From the NCBI RefSeq assembly GCF_005405345.1, contig NZ_BJDW01000015.1, positions 1-56,648 on the forward strand: a stretch of 56,648 nt of DNA. Reading direction: 5' to 3'. This document shows positions 48,097 to 55,087 of this stretch, one piece after another. How positions within the stretch are numbered: the stretch's first letter is position 1; each line of letters opens with the position of its first letter. The notes beneath the pieces are model-generated. The model was given only the letters and a program-made list of their open reading frames with translations, searched no databases and was not told where the DNA came from. A program made the position numbers and the translations under genes. This stretch comes from Enterococcus viikkiensis (GTDB taxonomy: Bacteria; Bacillota; Bacilli; Lactobacillales; Enterococcaceae).

Positions 48097-48239
48097 TGTT
48101 TAAGTTTGCAAAGCGTTGAAACAACAACGATTTTGACGCTGTTTCCTTAAAACTTAATATCGAAAGTTTGCACTGTTTTGCAGAGAAATGAAGGTCGAGT
48201 TAAGCTAAATTTAAGCCACTTTTTTAGCCATAAAAAGAT

Positions 48240-48281
48240 GGGCTTACGCCCCGATAAAGCTTTTGATAAAAAATCGGGGAG
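48240..48281 (+). promoter_or_regulatory. Alternative hairpins that can hide a ribosome site
   Basis: CCCCGAT (48249-48255) pairs with ATCGGGG (48273-48279), which includes most of the GGGGAG ribosome site of the next gene. A competing small hairpin GGGC-TTAC-GCCC (48240-48251) uses the same CCC. The two folds exclude each other. Confidence 0.4.
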
Positions 48282-48291
48282 TGTGATATAA

Positions 48292-48618
48292 ATGGTATTT
48301 AACTACGATCAAAAAAGACGGGACTACTTAAAGGGTGCTTTATCACATGAAGAATTTTATTTGGATTTAGCCGATGCGATTGCTTTTGATGATCTTGAAG
48401 TATTAGTACCAGAAACTGCGTGTAAATCAAAAGACCCGAACTTAAATGATGTACCACTAAAACTTTGGGATTACAGATTTCCAGCTGTCAGGATGTTACT
48501 AAGTCGCGCAATCAACCAAAAACGTGTCATCAAACGGATCAATGGGTTATCAGCATCGGAGTCAGTTTGCATCTTAAAAGCCGTTGCGAGAGAATGCACA
48601 GCATCGCAATTAGTATAA
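48292..48618 (+). CDS. Small mobile-element-associated protein of unknown function
   Basis: 108 aa, soluble. Reads FNYDQKRRDYLKGALSHEEF, LPLADAIAFDD-like acidic middle (YLDLADAIAFDDLEVLVPET), then LKLWDYRFPAVRMLLSRAI. Similar short proteins occur on plasmids and integrative elements of lactic acid bacteria, but I know no function. GGGGAG stands ten bases before the ATG and may be masked by a hairpin. Followed by two hairpins. Confidence 0.65.
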   Translation: MVFNYDQKRRDYLKGALSHEEFYLDLADAIAFDDLEVLVPETACKSKDPNLNDVPLKLWDYRFPAVRMLLSRAINQKRVIKRINGLSASESVCILKAVARECTASQLV

Positions 48619-48627
48619 ACTAAAAAC

Positions 48628-48685
48628 GCTCGGTATCACATACCGGGCGCACACGAGGATGGCTATCTAGCTGTCCTCTTTTTTT
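48628..48685 (+). terminator. Double hairpin, second one a terminator
   Basis: GCTCGGTAT-CAC-ATACCGGGC (48628-48648), then GAGGAtGGCTA / TAGCTgTCCTC followed by T7 (48655-48685). Confidence 0.75.
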
Positions 48686-48757
48686 ACACGCAAAAAAAGT
48701 AGCAATTCAATTTTGCTACTTACTTCACATATTAAAACTATGTATTTTTTTCGCTAA

Positions 48758-48909
48758 CTACAATACTAAGTTAACAAACAGTATAAAAGCACAAATTCCG
48801 AAAACTACTGCAAAAAACTAAAAACAAAAGCTTTTACTTTTCTAACTATGCGAAAATATATACACATAGCACACAGAATTAACGAAATTAAAAGATATCC
48901 CGTTCCCAC
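48758..48909 (-). CDS. Tiny two-helix membrane protein with frame break at a T-run
   Basis: From GTG 48909, behind GGGGGTGCTTAA, the frame reads VGTGYLLISLILCAMCIYFR then IVRKVKAFVFSFLQ and stops at 48805. At T-TTT-TTG a shift to the -1 frame gives SFFAVVFGICAFILFVNLVL and a stop at 48758, adding a second membrane helix. Either a frameshift mutation or programmed slippage. An 11-codon leader (MKIKITNKGGA) with its own ribosome site lies just upstream. Function unknown. Confidence 0.4.
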
Positions 48910-49168
48910 TTAAGCACCCCCTTTATTAGTTATTTTAATTTTCATAAACACCCCCCTTTTCTCTTAATATCATTATTATATCATGTATAGATTCAAAAAT
49001 AAAATTAAAACAGGGATTCTCTATCATTGATGTATCGTTATTTACTACCGTTTTTTTTAGATATCAGCAATGTTTTCACACTTTTTTTAAATCATCATTC
49101 TCCGCGAAACGTTATAAAGCGAAATATTCGAAATATTTTCTAAATTTCTAGCAGTAATTTATTATCAC
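48910..49168. other. AT-rich stretch of the island without a clear gene
   Basis: Contains a minus-strand TATAAT near 48970 that could serve the tiny membrane protein, the 11-codon leader, and otherwise nothing I can name. Confidence 0.35.
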
Positions 49169-49327
49169 TTTGTCAGCAATCTGTTAACAATCTGCTTACA
49201 CCTTGTTAACTCTTTGCACCATTTTGACAGCAACACCCACCATCAAATCCCGCGCACAACAATTTGACAGCAATCTGCTTACACTTTACTAACTACTTGC
49301 TATCTTTCTTCCAACAAACTGCTTGCA
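49169..49327 (+). repeat. Iteron-like direct repeats
   Basis: Four copies of a 12-mer close to AATCTGCTTACA start at 49178, 49189, 49272 and 49316; the first reads AATCTGTTAACA and the last AAACTGCTTGCA. Three copies of TTTGACAGCAA (49169, 49223, 49263; the first with one change) are interleaved. The order is partly duplicated as TTTGACAGCAATCTGCTTAC. This could be a binding array for a replication, transfer or recombination protein. Confidence 0.6.
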
Positions 49328-49339
49328 CCTTCGTGCAGC

Positions 49340-49790
49340 CGGTCCACTTCTTTTTTTACCTCAACATAAAAAGCCACCGGGTCCCCGCTGCGTTCACGAA
49401 ATAAATCTTTTAACTCAATTCAGAAAATCTTGCTCACTCTGCCCCACTGTCTTTTTGAGACGTTATTTCTACGGTCTTGACAGACAGTCTTCTCACACGC
49501 GTAAACGCAGCAAATTCGTCTATCACTGTTAACGCCCCAATACGCTTTAACGAAAACCAACTAAAAACCACCCCCAAGCGCTTGCGCATACAAAAAATAC
49601 AAACTTTTAGGGGGAGGAAGCGCCTCCTCCCTCACGCCACGAAAGGTTTTCAACAGGGAGGAGACACCCTCGACGCTTGTGGTAACTTATACCATAATCA
49701 AAAGAATGCTTATACACCAACCTTTTCAGACGGTAGGCGCCTCAAGGTGCCTTATCGAAGCGCATCGGGGAAAGAGCATAAGGAGTGTGT
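49340..49790. other. GC-rich, structure-rich stretch, no recognisable gene
   Basis: Stands out from the AT-rich island. Contains an AAGCGCTTGCGC element at 49576-49587, GGGAGGA-AGCGCC-TCCTCCC (49612-49631), a further GGGAGGAG at 49656, and TGGTA-ACTTA-TACCA (49680-49694). The long plus-strand frames here have no protein-like character. An oriT or a structured RNA are possibilities; neither can be shown. Confidence 0.4.
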
Positions 49791-49931
49791 ATGTCAAAAA
49801 ATGCTCCGCCGCATTTTCCTCCAGCCAGCAGAGCTGCCCCCACTCCTTACAGCGTCAATCAGCTTAACGCTGTTTGCCTTGCCCTCTCTACCGTTCGGGT
49901 GCTCCATCGGCTCTCGCCGCGTTATTTTTGA
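49791..49931 (+). CDS. Possible 46-aa peptide, Pro/Ala-rich start
   Basis: ATG preceded by ATAAGGAGTGTGT, a good ribosome site. Reads MSKNAPPHFPPASRAAPTPY then SVNQLNAVCLALSTVRVLHR. Unusual composition and no known family; coding status is uncertain, the ribosome site being the main support. Confidence 0.35.
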   Translation: MSKNAPPHFPPASRAAPTPYSVNQLNAVCLALSTVRVLHRLSPRYF

Positions 49932-49964
49932 AGTGATTTCGCCATCAGATGTGGCGACGAGGAA

Positions 49965-50246
49965 ATGTATGACAAACGAGAAAAGGAGCTGGCAATAAAT
50001 GATTTACTATATTTTTTCAGAACTATCCCCGGTGCTGATCTATCATTTTACCTGATGATTTTTATCTGTGTCTTTGGGTACTTTGTGGTCAAATCAATTC
50101 GCCATAAAATCGAACAATATCGATATGAGCGGGAAAACCGAATTGAAGAAATGCAGAAAGCCGAATTAGCCAGAAAAGAAATGGAGCAATTTGAAAAAGA
50201 ACAAATAGCACACATCAAAATGGAGGATTTTTGGTATGGAAAATAA
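49965..50246 (+). CDS. Small membrane protein with cytosolic coiled coil
   Basis: 93 aa. One membrane helix at about 26-44 (LSFYLMIFICVFGYFVVKSI) followed by a highly charged helical tail (YRYERENRIEEMQKAELARK). No family recognised. GACGAGGAA before the ATG is a weak ribosome site. Overlaps the RadC-like gene by 11 bases and leads a run of small island genes. Confidence 0.6.
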   Translation: MYDKREKELAINDLLYFFRTIPGADLSFYLMIFICVFGYFVVKSIRHKIEQYRYERENRIEEMQKAELARKEMEQFEKEQIAHIKMEDFWYGK

Positions 50247-50703
50247 TAATGATACACTAATTTGCGAGGAAATAATGACACTCAAACAGATTAAGCGTAA
50301 ACGCAAAAATAAGAAGATTCCTTCCAAAGTCACGTCATCGTTTGCTCTCGCACAGTGGCTTAGCGATCTAATCGGAAATGAAAGTCAAGAGCATCTACTG
50401 GTAATTTGTTTAGACACAAAAAATCAAATCAATAGTTATGAGACAGTCTCAATTGGGTCACTTAATCAGTCCATAGCTCACCCAAGAGACATTTTGCAGC
50501 GAGCTTTGCTATCTAATGCTGCGCGCATCGTAGTCGCCCATAACCACCCATCGAGCAACCCAACGCCATCAGAAAATGATAACGATTTTACTTCCCGCAT
50601 GAATAAAGCATGCACACTACTAGGTATTGATCTGCTTGACCACATTATTGTTACCGACACAGATAAATACTATTCGTTCAGAGAAGAAACGAGCGTGATT
50701 TGA
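50236..50703 (+). CDS. RadC/JAB-domain protein
   Basis: 155 aa. JAB/MPN+ metalloprotease-like motif: VAHNHPSSNPTPSENDNDFT carries the HxH-x7-S-x2-D type ligands, and IVTDTDKYYSFREE completes the fold. It lacks the N-terminal helix-hairpin-helix of chromosomal RadC, and is instead preceded by a Lys-rich segment. Such short RadC-like proteins are common on phages, plasmids and integrative elements; the function is unproven. Its TGA overlaps the next ATG. Confidence 0.85.
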   Translation: MENNNDTLICEEIMTLKQIKRKRKNKKIPSKVTSSFALAQWLSDLIGNESQEHLLVICLDTKNQINSYETVSIGSLNQSIAHPRDILQRALLSNAARIVVAHNHPSSNPTPSENDNDFTSRMNKACTLLGIDLLDHIIVTDTDKYYSFREETSVI

Positions 50704-50846
50704 TGGCAAATGTTGGCGTATTAACTGCGCGCGAGATTAAAATGATCATGAGTCGTCGACAAACACTCTTTTTGTCGTATTTAGTGGCTGGAAAATATGT
50801 AAGCAAATACGACGACGAAGCGGTCATTTTGCTCCGAAACTACTAA
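50703..50846 (+). CDS. 47-aa ORF, 5' part of a possibly split gene
   Basis: Starts by TGATG overlap with the RadC-like gene. Reads MANVGVLTAREIKMIMSRRQ then TLFLSYLVAGKYVSKYDDEA. It ends at TAA 50844. The same frame, after a second TAA four codons... later, continues with protein-like sequence (HVFVVEYDFETNIVSVHSK) into the following ORF. It may therefore be one gene of about 140 codons broken by stops, or two adjacent small genes. Confidence 0.5.
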   Translation: MANVGVLTAREIKMIMSRRQTLFLSYLVAGKYVSKYDDEAVILLRNY

Positions 50847-50936
50847 AAACGATAAAAGCATAGTTGGTCGCAAAAATCTCATGATGATACTCACGTATTT
50901 GTCGTTGAGTATGATTTTGAAACAAATATCGTATCA

Positions 50937-51131
50937 GTGCACAGCAAAATCAACACCAACGTCTATTTTTGTCACGGTGTTTTTGATTTATTAAGAGTGG
51001 ATGATTACACACGAACACGTTTCCTCGCGGGATTATACATTTGTGAATATGAAAGAAGGTTGGATGAGATGGTGAGCAAATTCCGACTGGCAAAACCACC
51101 AAGTATTGAAGATTATGAGTTCCCACTTTGA
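50937..51131 (+). CDS. 64-aa ORF, 3' part of a possibly split gene
   Basis: GTG start without a clear ribosome site; in the same frame as the 47-aa ORF upstream, and coding-like sequence already precedes this GTG by about 25 codons. Reads NTNVYFCHGVFDLLRVDDYT, ARFLAGL-like middle (RTRFLAGLYICEYERRLDEM), then KPPSIEDYEFPL. No family recognised. Confidence 0.45.
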   Translation: MHSKINTNVYFCHGVFDLLRVDDYTRTRFLAGLYICEYERRLDEMVSKFRLAKPPSIEDYEFPL

Positions 51132-51173
51132 TAATTGGTGTATAATCGGAAAAAGTGGAGGCAAAAAATTACT

Positions 51174-51422
51174 ATGAAATCAAACTTAACCGCAACACAA
51201 CGCGTCAAGCTAGAAAAAGAATTAAACGACATCATGTTGGGCGCTGAAAAAACAGACGATCAAACAACCATCAAAGATCGCTACAAAAAAGCTGGAGAAA
51301 TTATGGTACAACTTAATCTACTTGATCCAGCTCATAAAACGATTCCAGAAATTGTTGCGAGTGTCTATGCTCAACACACTCGCAACAAAATTGAAAAGAT
51401 CGTCAATACGACACAAGATTGA
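51174..51422 (+). CDS. 82-aa helical hypothetical protein at the island end
   Basis: Soluble, charged and mostly helical: SNLTATQRVKLEKELNDIML, then KTDDQTTIKDRYKKAGEIMV. No family recognised. GTGGAGGCAAAAAATTACT precedes the ATG, and TATAAT at 51140-51145 may be its -10. Last gene before attR. Confidence 0.6.
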   Translation: MKSNLTATQRVKLEKELNDIMLGAEKTDDQTTIKDRYKKAGEIMVQLNLLDPAHKTIPEIVASVYAQHTRNKIEKIVNTTQD

Positions 51423-51463
51423 TGCCACTTGACACGTATGTTAAAATTAATTTTTAAACAAAC

Positions 51464-51473
51464 TTTGGGTCAA
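51464..51473 (+). repeat. Right arm-type site
   Basis: TTTGGGTCAA, identical to the box at 37639-37648, 31 bases inside the right 59-bp repeat. Confidence 0.5.
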
Positions 51474-51475
51474 AC

Positions 51476-51503
51476 AAAAACCCCGCTCGAATGAGCGGGG
51501 TTT
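51476..51503 (-). terminator. Present rplT terminator, supplied by the island
   Basis: CCCCGCTC-GAAT-GAGCGGGG with flanking A5 (U tract on the minus strand). Lies on the island side of attR. Confidence 0.9.
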
Positions 51504-51504
51504 A

Positions 51505-51563
51505 ACGTTGTTAAATCAACGTTTATAAGCTTATTTAGCCAATGAATCTTTTGCTTGGTCAGC
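51505..51563. repeat. attR: 59-bp direct repeat at the rplT 3' end
   Basis: Identical to 37477-37535. It covers the last 33 bases of rplT plus 26 bases downstream, so insertion leaves the L20 protein sequence intact. Confidence 0.92.
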
Positions 51564-51890
51564 TAGTGCTGTGAAAGCAGCTGCATCGTTAACTGCTAAA
51601 TCAGCCAACATTTTGCGGTTGATTTCGATACCGGCAAGTTTAAGACCGTGCATTAATTTTGAGTAGCTCAAGTTGTTCATGCGAGCCGCTGCGTTGATAC
51701 GAGCGATCCACAATTTACGGAAGTCGCGTTTCTTTTGACGACGATCGCGATATGCGTAGTTGTATGAATTCATTACTTGTTCTTTAGCTGTTTTAAATAG
51801 AGTGTGTTTAGAACCGTAGTAACCTTTAGCTAGTTTTAGTGTCTTTTTACGACGTTTACGAGTTACTGTTCCACCTTTAACACGTGCCAT
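51531..51890 (-). CDS. rplT: 50S ribosomal protein L20
   Basis: 119 aa, basic, full length: [55 protein letters not shown]. Binds 23S rRNA early in 50S assembly and in many bacteria represses its own operon by binding the leader. AGGAGGAATTAAAC precedes the ATG. Its last eleven codons lie in the island att site; reading frame and C-terminus (AKDSLAK) are preserved. Confidence 0.98.
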   Translation of the reverse strand: MARVKGGTVTRKRRKKTLKLAKGYYGSKHTLFKTAKEQVMNSYNYAYRDRRQKKRDFRKLWIARINAAARMNNLSYSKLMHGLKLAGIEINRKMLADLAVNDAAAFTALADQAKDSLAK

Positions 51891-51951
51891 GTTTAATTCC
51901 TCCTAATAAATAAATCATTGAATTTTTTAAGTTGTAAAGCGGGTTGCGCAA

Positions 51952-52152
51952 TTATTTCATGCGTGCCAATTGTTGGCGGATACGTTTGTAATCGCCTTTT
52001 GATACCATAGACGCTTTACGTAGTTGACGACGTTGTTTTTTAGTTTTCCCGTGGAAACGGTGACTTGTGAACGCGCGGAAACGTTTTAAACCGCCGTTAC
52101 CAGTGCGTTTTACGCGTTTTGCTAAACCGCGGTGTGTTTTTTGTTTTGGCAT
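51952..52152 (-). CDS. rpmI: 50S ribosomal protein L35
   Basis: 66-aa basic protein: [20 protein letters not shown], then [20 protein letters not shown]. Typical length. AGGAGGAATTTTAGTC precedes the ATG. Second gene of the infC-rpmI-rplT operon. Confidence 0.98.
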   Translation of the reverse strand: MPKQKTHRGLAKRVKRTGNGGLKRFRAFTSHRFHGKTKKQRRQLRKASMVSKGDYKRIRQQLARMK

Positions 52153-52224
52153 GACTAAAATTCCTCCTACTTTTCATTTCGCCTACTCTTCAACTAAGTC
52201 GAAGAAGCATTCTCAAAATTATTG

Positions 52225-52749
52225 CTAGTCTTTCTTCTCTTTCGGTGCAAGCACTAAGAACATGCTACGTCCGTCCATCTTCGCTTTTTGTTCCACTGTT
52301 GCGATATCATCAGTTTCTTCAGCTAAGCGATTCAAAACTTTCTGACCAATTTCTTTATGGGTAATGGCACGGCCCTTGAAGCGGATCGAAGCTTTCACTT
52401 TGTCACCTTTTTCTAGGAATTTACGTGCGTTACGAAGTTTAGTATTAAAGTCATTCACGTCAATTGTAGGACTTAAACGAACTTCTTTAATATTGATCAC
52501 TTTTTGCTTCTTGCGAGCTTCACGTTCTTTTTTCTGTAATTCGAAGCGGTATTTTCCATAGTCCATAATACGTGCCACGGGTGGTTTCGCACCTGGGGCT
52601 ACTAGAACTACATCAAGGTTTGCTTGTTCAGCAATTTTTAAGGCTTCTACTTTCGAAATAACACCTAGTTGTTCGCCGTCTTGTCCGATCAAACGTACTT
52701 CACGTGCACGAATGCCGTCGTTAACCATCATATCCTTTGCTATGGTCAT
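52225..52749 (-). CDS. infC: Translation initiation factor IF-3
   Basis: 174 aa: N-domain [20 protein letters not shown], linker [15 protein letters not shown]-domain [19 protein letters not shown] and [17 protein letters not shown]. It checks start-codon pairing on the 30S subunit. The ATG at 52749 is only three bases from GGAGG; the ATA two codons later (52743) has nine-base spacing and aligns with the AUU-type start of other infC genes. I give the ATG coordinate but consider ATA possible. Confidence 0.96.
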   Translation of the reverse strand: MTIAKDMMVNDGIRAREVRLIGQDGEQLGVISKVEALKIAEQANLDVVLVAPGAKPPVARIMDYGKYRFELQKKEREARKKQKVINIKEVRLSPTIDVNDFNTKLRNARKFLEKGDKVKASIRFKGRAITHKEIGQKVLNRLAEETDDIATVEQKAKMDGRSMFLVLAPKEKKD

Positions 52750-52784
52750 TCACCTCCAAAATTTTTGAGAGAAAAAAAGCAAAT

Positions 52785-52910
52785 AAAAAAACGAGTTCTT
52801 TATGAACCCGCACCTAGTATGACTCATCAAAACGATCAGTCATTAACTATCTAGCCCAGCGAGATGTTCGCGTAAGGCGAGAAGCGGGTGCTTCTGCTTT
52901 CATTTCTCAA
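52785..52910 (-). promoter_or_regulatory. L20-type ribosomal protein leader
   Basis: On the minus strand the 5' untranslated region contains GCGGG- and CTCGC-rich pairing segments (52860-52895) and ends in a terminator-like hairpin CGGGTTC / GAACTCG (52792-52810) followed by U7, just before infC. This matches the layout of the Firmicutes L20 leader, in which L20 binding favours termination. Confidence 0.8.
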
Positions 52911-52917
52911 CTAGTAT

Positions 52918-52946
52918 AGTATACAAGCTATTTCAATAATTGTCAA
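52918..52946 (-). promoter_or_regulatory. Consensus sigma-A promoter of infC operon
   Basis: Minus strand TTGACA (52941-52946), 17-base spacer, TATACT (52918-52923). The leader starts a few bases downstream. Confidence 0.88.
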
Positions 52947-53038
52947 CAAGTATATTTCGTTTCTTGTTTGCTTTCAGAAAACATCAGTTGAGTTTTCTTT
53001 CATTTTTGTGTTAAGTTAGATAGGAAGGAAGTGATAAG

Positions 53039-54076
53039 ATGGAACAATCTTTTTTTAAAGAATTGATTCATTACAACAAACCAAAGGAGTCGCCCTTTCG
53101 CTTGATCGGCGCTGGCCTTTGTATGATCTGCGTTTTATTCACCGGCTACTTCACTCATCAGTTAGCCATTTCTAGTTTCGGTTCATTAGGTATTTTCACC
53201 TTTCTCTATTATCAACGCCTCCCTTTAAAACAATTAATGCTTCGATTGTCGCTCGTTGGGGGCTTTTTAACAGCTGGAAATTTTTTCGGGATGCTTTCCA
53301 CACACGCGGCTTGGACCGCTCCAATCGCAGTTGCTATTATTGGTTTTTTAGGGCGATTCTTTTTTAGGCTTTACGACATCGCTAAGCCGGGACCTTTTTT
53401 TATTGTGATGGTTGCGGCAATGGGTGTCAGTACGAAGATTCCCCTAGCAAAAATCCCCGTCATGAGCGGCTACTTTTTTATAGGCGTTTTATTTGCACTC
53501 GGTTTTGCTTTCATTCTACATTTTTTAGAAACAGATCCAGTCCCAAAGAATGACGTTCCAAAAACATTGACCCAAAGGATCAATCAAGATCCTACCGCCA
53601 TTATGGATAGTCTGTTATACAGTGGTATTTTATTTTTTGCAGTCTATCTAAGCGTCGGACTTCAATTACAAAATCCTTATTGGCTCGTTGTCTCTTGTGC
53701 TTCTATTTTGCAAGGAGACAATCTGCGAGCAATGGCTCATCGAAATATTCAACGGATTTTCGGTACAGTGGTGGGCTTAGCCATCGCAGCTTTACTATTA
53801 AACTTATCCTTATCCGTTTTCGCCACTTTACTAGTGATTACCGTTTTGTTTGTGACGGTTGAATTTTTCGTTAAACGCAATTATGCGATCGCACAATTTT
53901 TTACCACCCCAATGTCCTTGATGCTTTCCATGCTTGTCAAACAGCAATACCTTTATACGCTACTACAGTTTCGTTTTTTAGGAATCGTGATCGGCAGTCT
54001 ATTAGGTTTATTAGCTGCTTGGCTGATGACAACTAGCCTAGCTTTTTATAATCGAAAATTCCATTCAATTGAATAG
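53039..54076 (+). CDS. FUSC-family membrane protein
   Basis: 345 aa with two blocks of about five hydrophobic helices (FRLIGAGLCMICVLFTGYFT ...; LLYSGILFFAVYLSVGLQLQ ... NPYWLVVSCASILQGDNLRA). The NPYWLVVSCASILQG(D) and HRNIQRIFGTVVG segments are the FUSC/aromatic acid exporter signature. Probably an efflux or envelope transport protein; substrate unknown. GGAAGGAAGTGATAAG precedes the ATG. Own terminator. Confidence 0.82.
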   Translation: MEQSFFKELIHYNKPKESPFRLIGAGLCMICVLFTGYFTHQLAISSFGSLGIFTFLYYQRLPLKQLMLRLSLVGGFLTAGNFFGMLSTHAAWTAPIAVAIIGFLGRFFFRLYDIAKPGPFFIVMVAAMGVSTKIPLAKIPVMSGYFFIGVLFALGFAFILHFLETDPVPKNDVPKTLTQRINQDPTAIMDSLLYSGILFFAVYLSVGLQLQNPYWLVVSCASILQGDNLRAMAHRNIQRIFGTVVGLAIAALLLNLSLSVFATLLVITVLFVTVEFFVKRNYAIAQFFTTPMSLMLSMLVKQQYLYTLLQFRFLGIVIGSLLGLLAAWLMTTSLAFYNRKFHSIE

Positions 54077-54091
54077 AAAAAAAATGAAAAT

Positions 54092-54113
54092 CGAGTGTCC
54101 GCACTCGGTTTTT
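54092..54113 (+). terminator. Terminator after the FUSC gene
   Basis: CGAGTG-TCCG-CACTCG followed by GTTTTT. Confidence 0.85.
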
Positions 54114-54150
54114 GCTATAATGAGAGCAAGAAAATGAAGGAGGCACAATT

Positions 54151-54960
54151 ATGTATCGATTAATTGCTTGTGACTTGGACGAAACATTGTTAGATAAGCA
54201 GCGTCACGTTTCGCCCAAAACAAGAGAAGTGATAAAAGAGGCAGAAGCACAGGGTTTGGTCTTCGCACCAGCGACTGGTCGTGGATTCTACTCTATCAAA
54301 CAAACATTGTCAGAATTAGCTGCCGATGACAAAGCGCAGCATTATATGATCGGCTTCAACGGCGGAGTGGTCGTTGAAAACCAAGGGCCTACCATCATCA
54401 AGGATTTTCCGTTAGCCTATGATGTTCTGGCGCAATTGTTTGAATTCGGTTCAAAATATGAAGTAGCGATCCACCTTTATACTTTCGAGCAAACCTATGT
54501 GTATCATAGCAATCCCGATGAAGATGCCTACTTAACGACGATTCCTCATGAGAAACGCTTAGACGATGACATTGATTTTCTAAAAGATCAAACCTGTTAC
54601 AAAGCCTTATTCCAAAACTTGGACCGTCATTACTTGGAACAAATTGAAACCGACCTGCCTGCCGATTTGAAAACTGCTTTAGAAATTAGTTATTCATCAA
54701 ATCGTTACATCGAGTTCAATCCAAAAGGTGTCAATAAAGGTGTGGCTTTGCAAACTTTAGCAGATTATTTAGAGATTCCAATGGAGGAAACCATTGCTAT
54801 CGGAGATAACACCAACGACCTAGCGATGATTCAAGCGGCTGAATTAGGGGTCGCTGTTGCCAATGCCGTACCGGCTGTCAAAGCAGCTGCTCAGCATACA
54901 ACTACTGCTGACCATGAAAATAGCGCCGTCGCCGAAGTGATTGAAACTTTCATTCTTTAA
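54151..54960 (+). CDS. HAD-superfamily phosphatase, Cof type
   Basis: 269 aa. Motif I ACDLDETLLD with nucleophile Asp8 and acid Asp10, motif II AGFAPATGR-like (VFAPATGRGF), conserved Lys in FNPKGVNKGVAL, and motif III IAIGDNTNDLAMI. The C2B cap of the Cof/YidA branch lies in the middle; these enzymes dephosphorylate sugar phosphates or related metabolites. AAGGAGGCACAATT precedes the ATG. Confidence 0.93.
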   Translation: MYRLIACDLDETLLDKQRHVSPKTREVIKEAEAQGLVFAPATGRGFYSIKQTLSELAADDKAQHYMIGFNGGVVVENQGPTIIKDFPLAYDVLAQLFEFGSKYEVAIHLYTFEQTYVYHSNPDEDAYLTTIPHEKRLDDDIDFLKDQTCYKALFQNLDRHYLEQIETDLPADLKTALEISYSSNRYIEFNPKGVNKGVALQTLADYLEIPMEETIAIGDNTNDLAMIQAAELGVAVANAVPAVKAAAQHTTTADHENSAVAEVIETFIL

Positions 54961-55049
54961 TTTATTGCTGCACTGTTATGCCAGAAGAATCTTAGAACCA
55001 TTTTACTTTGCTTTCGAAGAAATGATTTCTGACACAAAATTTATTCAAA

Positions 55050-55087
55050 AAAAGGAAGTGGGACGAAATTCCGTCTCACTTCCTTTT
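55050..55087. terminator. Bidirectional terminator
   Basis: AAAAGGAAGTGGGACG / CGTCTCACTTCCTTTT with one G-T pair and a 6-base loop, between the convergent HAD and CorA genes. Confidence 0.9.

Larger units (their letters stand above)
37477..51563. mobile_element. 14.0-kb integrative island at rplT carrying DISARM, no integrase seen
   Basis: Bounded by the 59-bp direct repeats; the distance between copies is 14,028 bp. The DISARM genes are visibly more AT-rich than the flanks. Putative arm-type sites lie inside both ends. Contents from left: DUF3883 protein, drmB, drmA, drmE, drmMII, then small mobile-element genes. I find no tyrosine or serine recombinase, relaxase or replication initiator among the frames. 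It therefore resembles a cis-mobilizable element or a decayed integrative element that would need an integrase in trans. Confidence 0.88.

Noticed and set aside
49169-49327. CRISPR array
   Set aside because: The repeats are short (about 12 bases), irregularly spaced and imperfect, and there are no cas genes.
49477-49998. 173-aa plus-strand frame in the GC-rich stretch
   Set aside because: Composition is not protein-like, there is no ribosome site, and it overlaps the better supported 46-aa and 93-aa frames.
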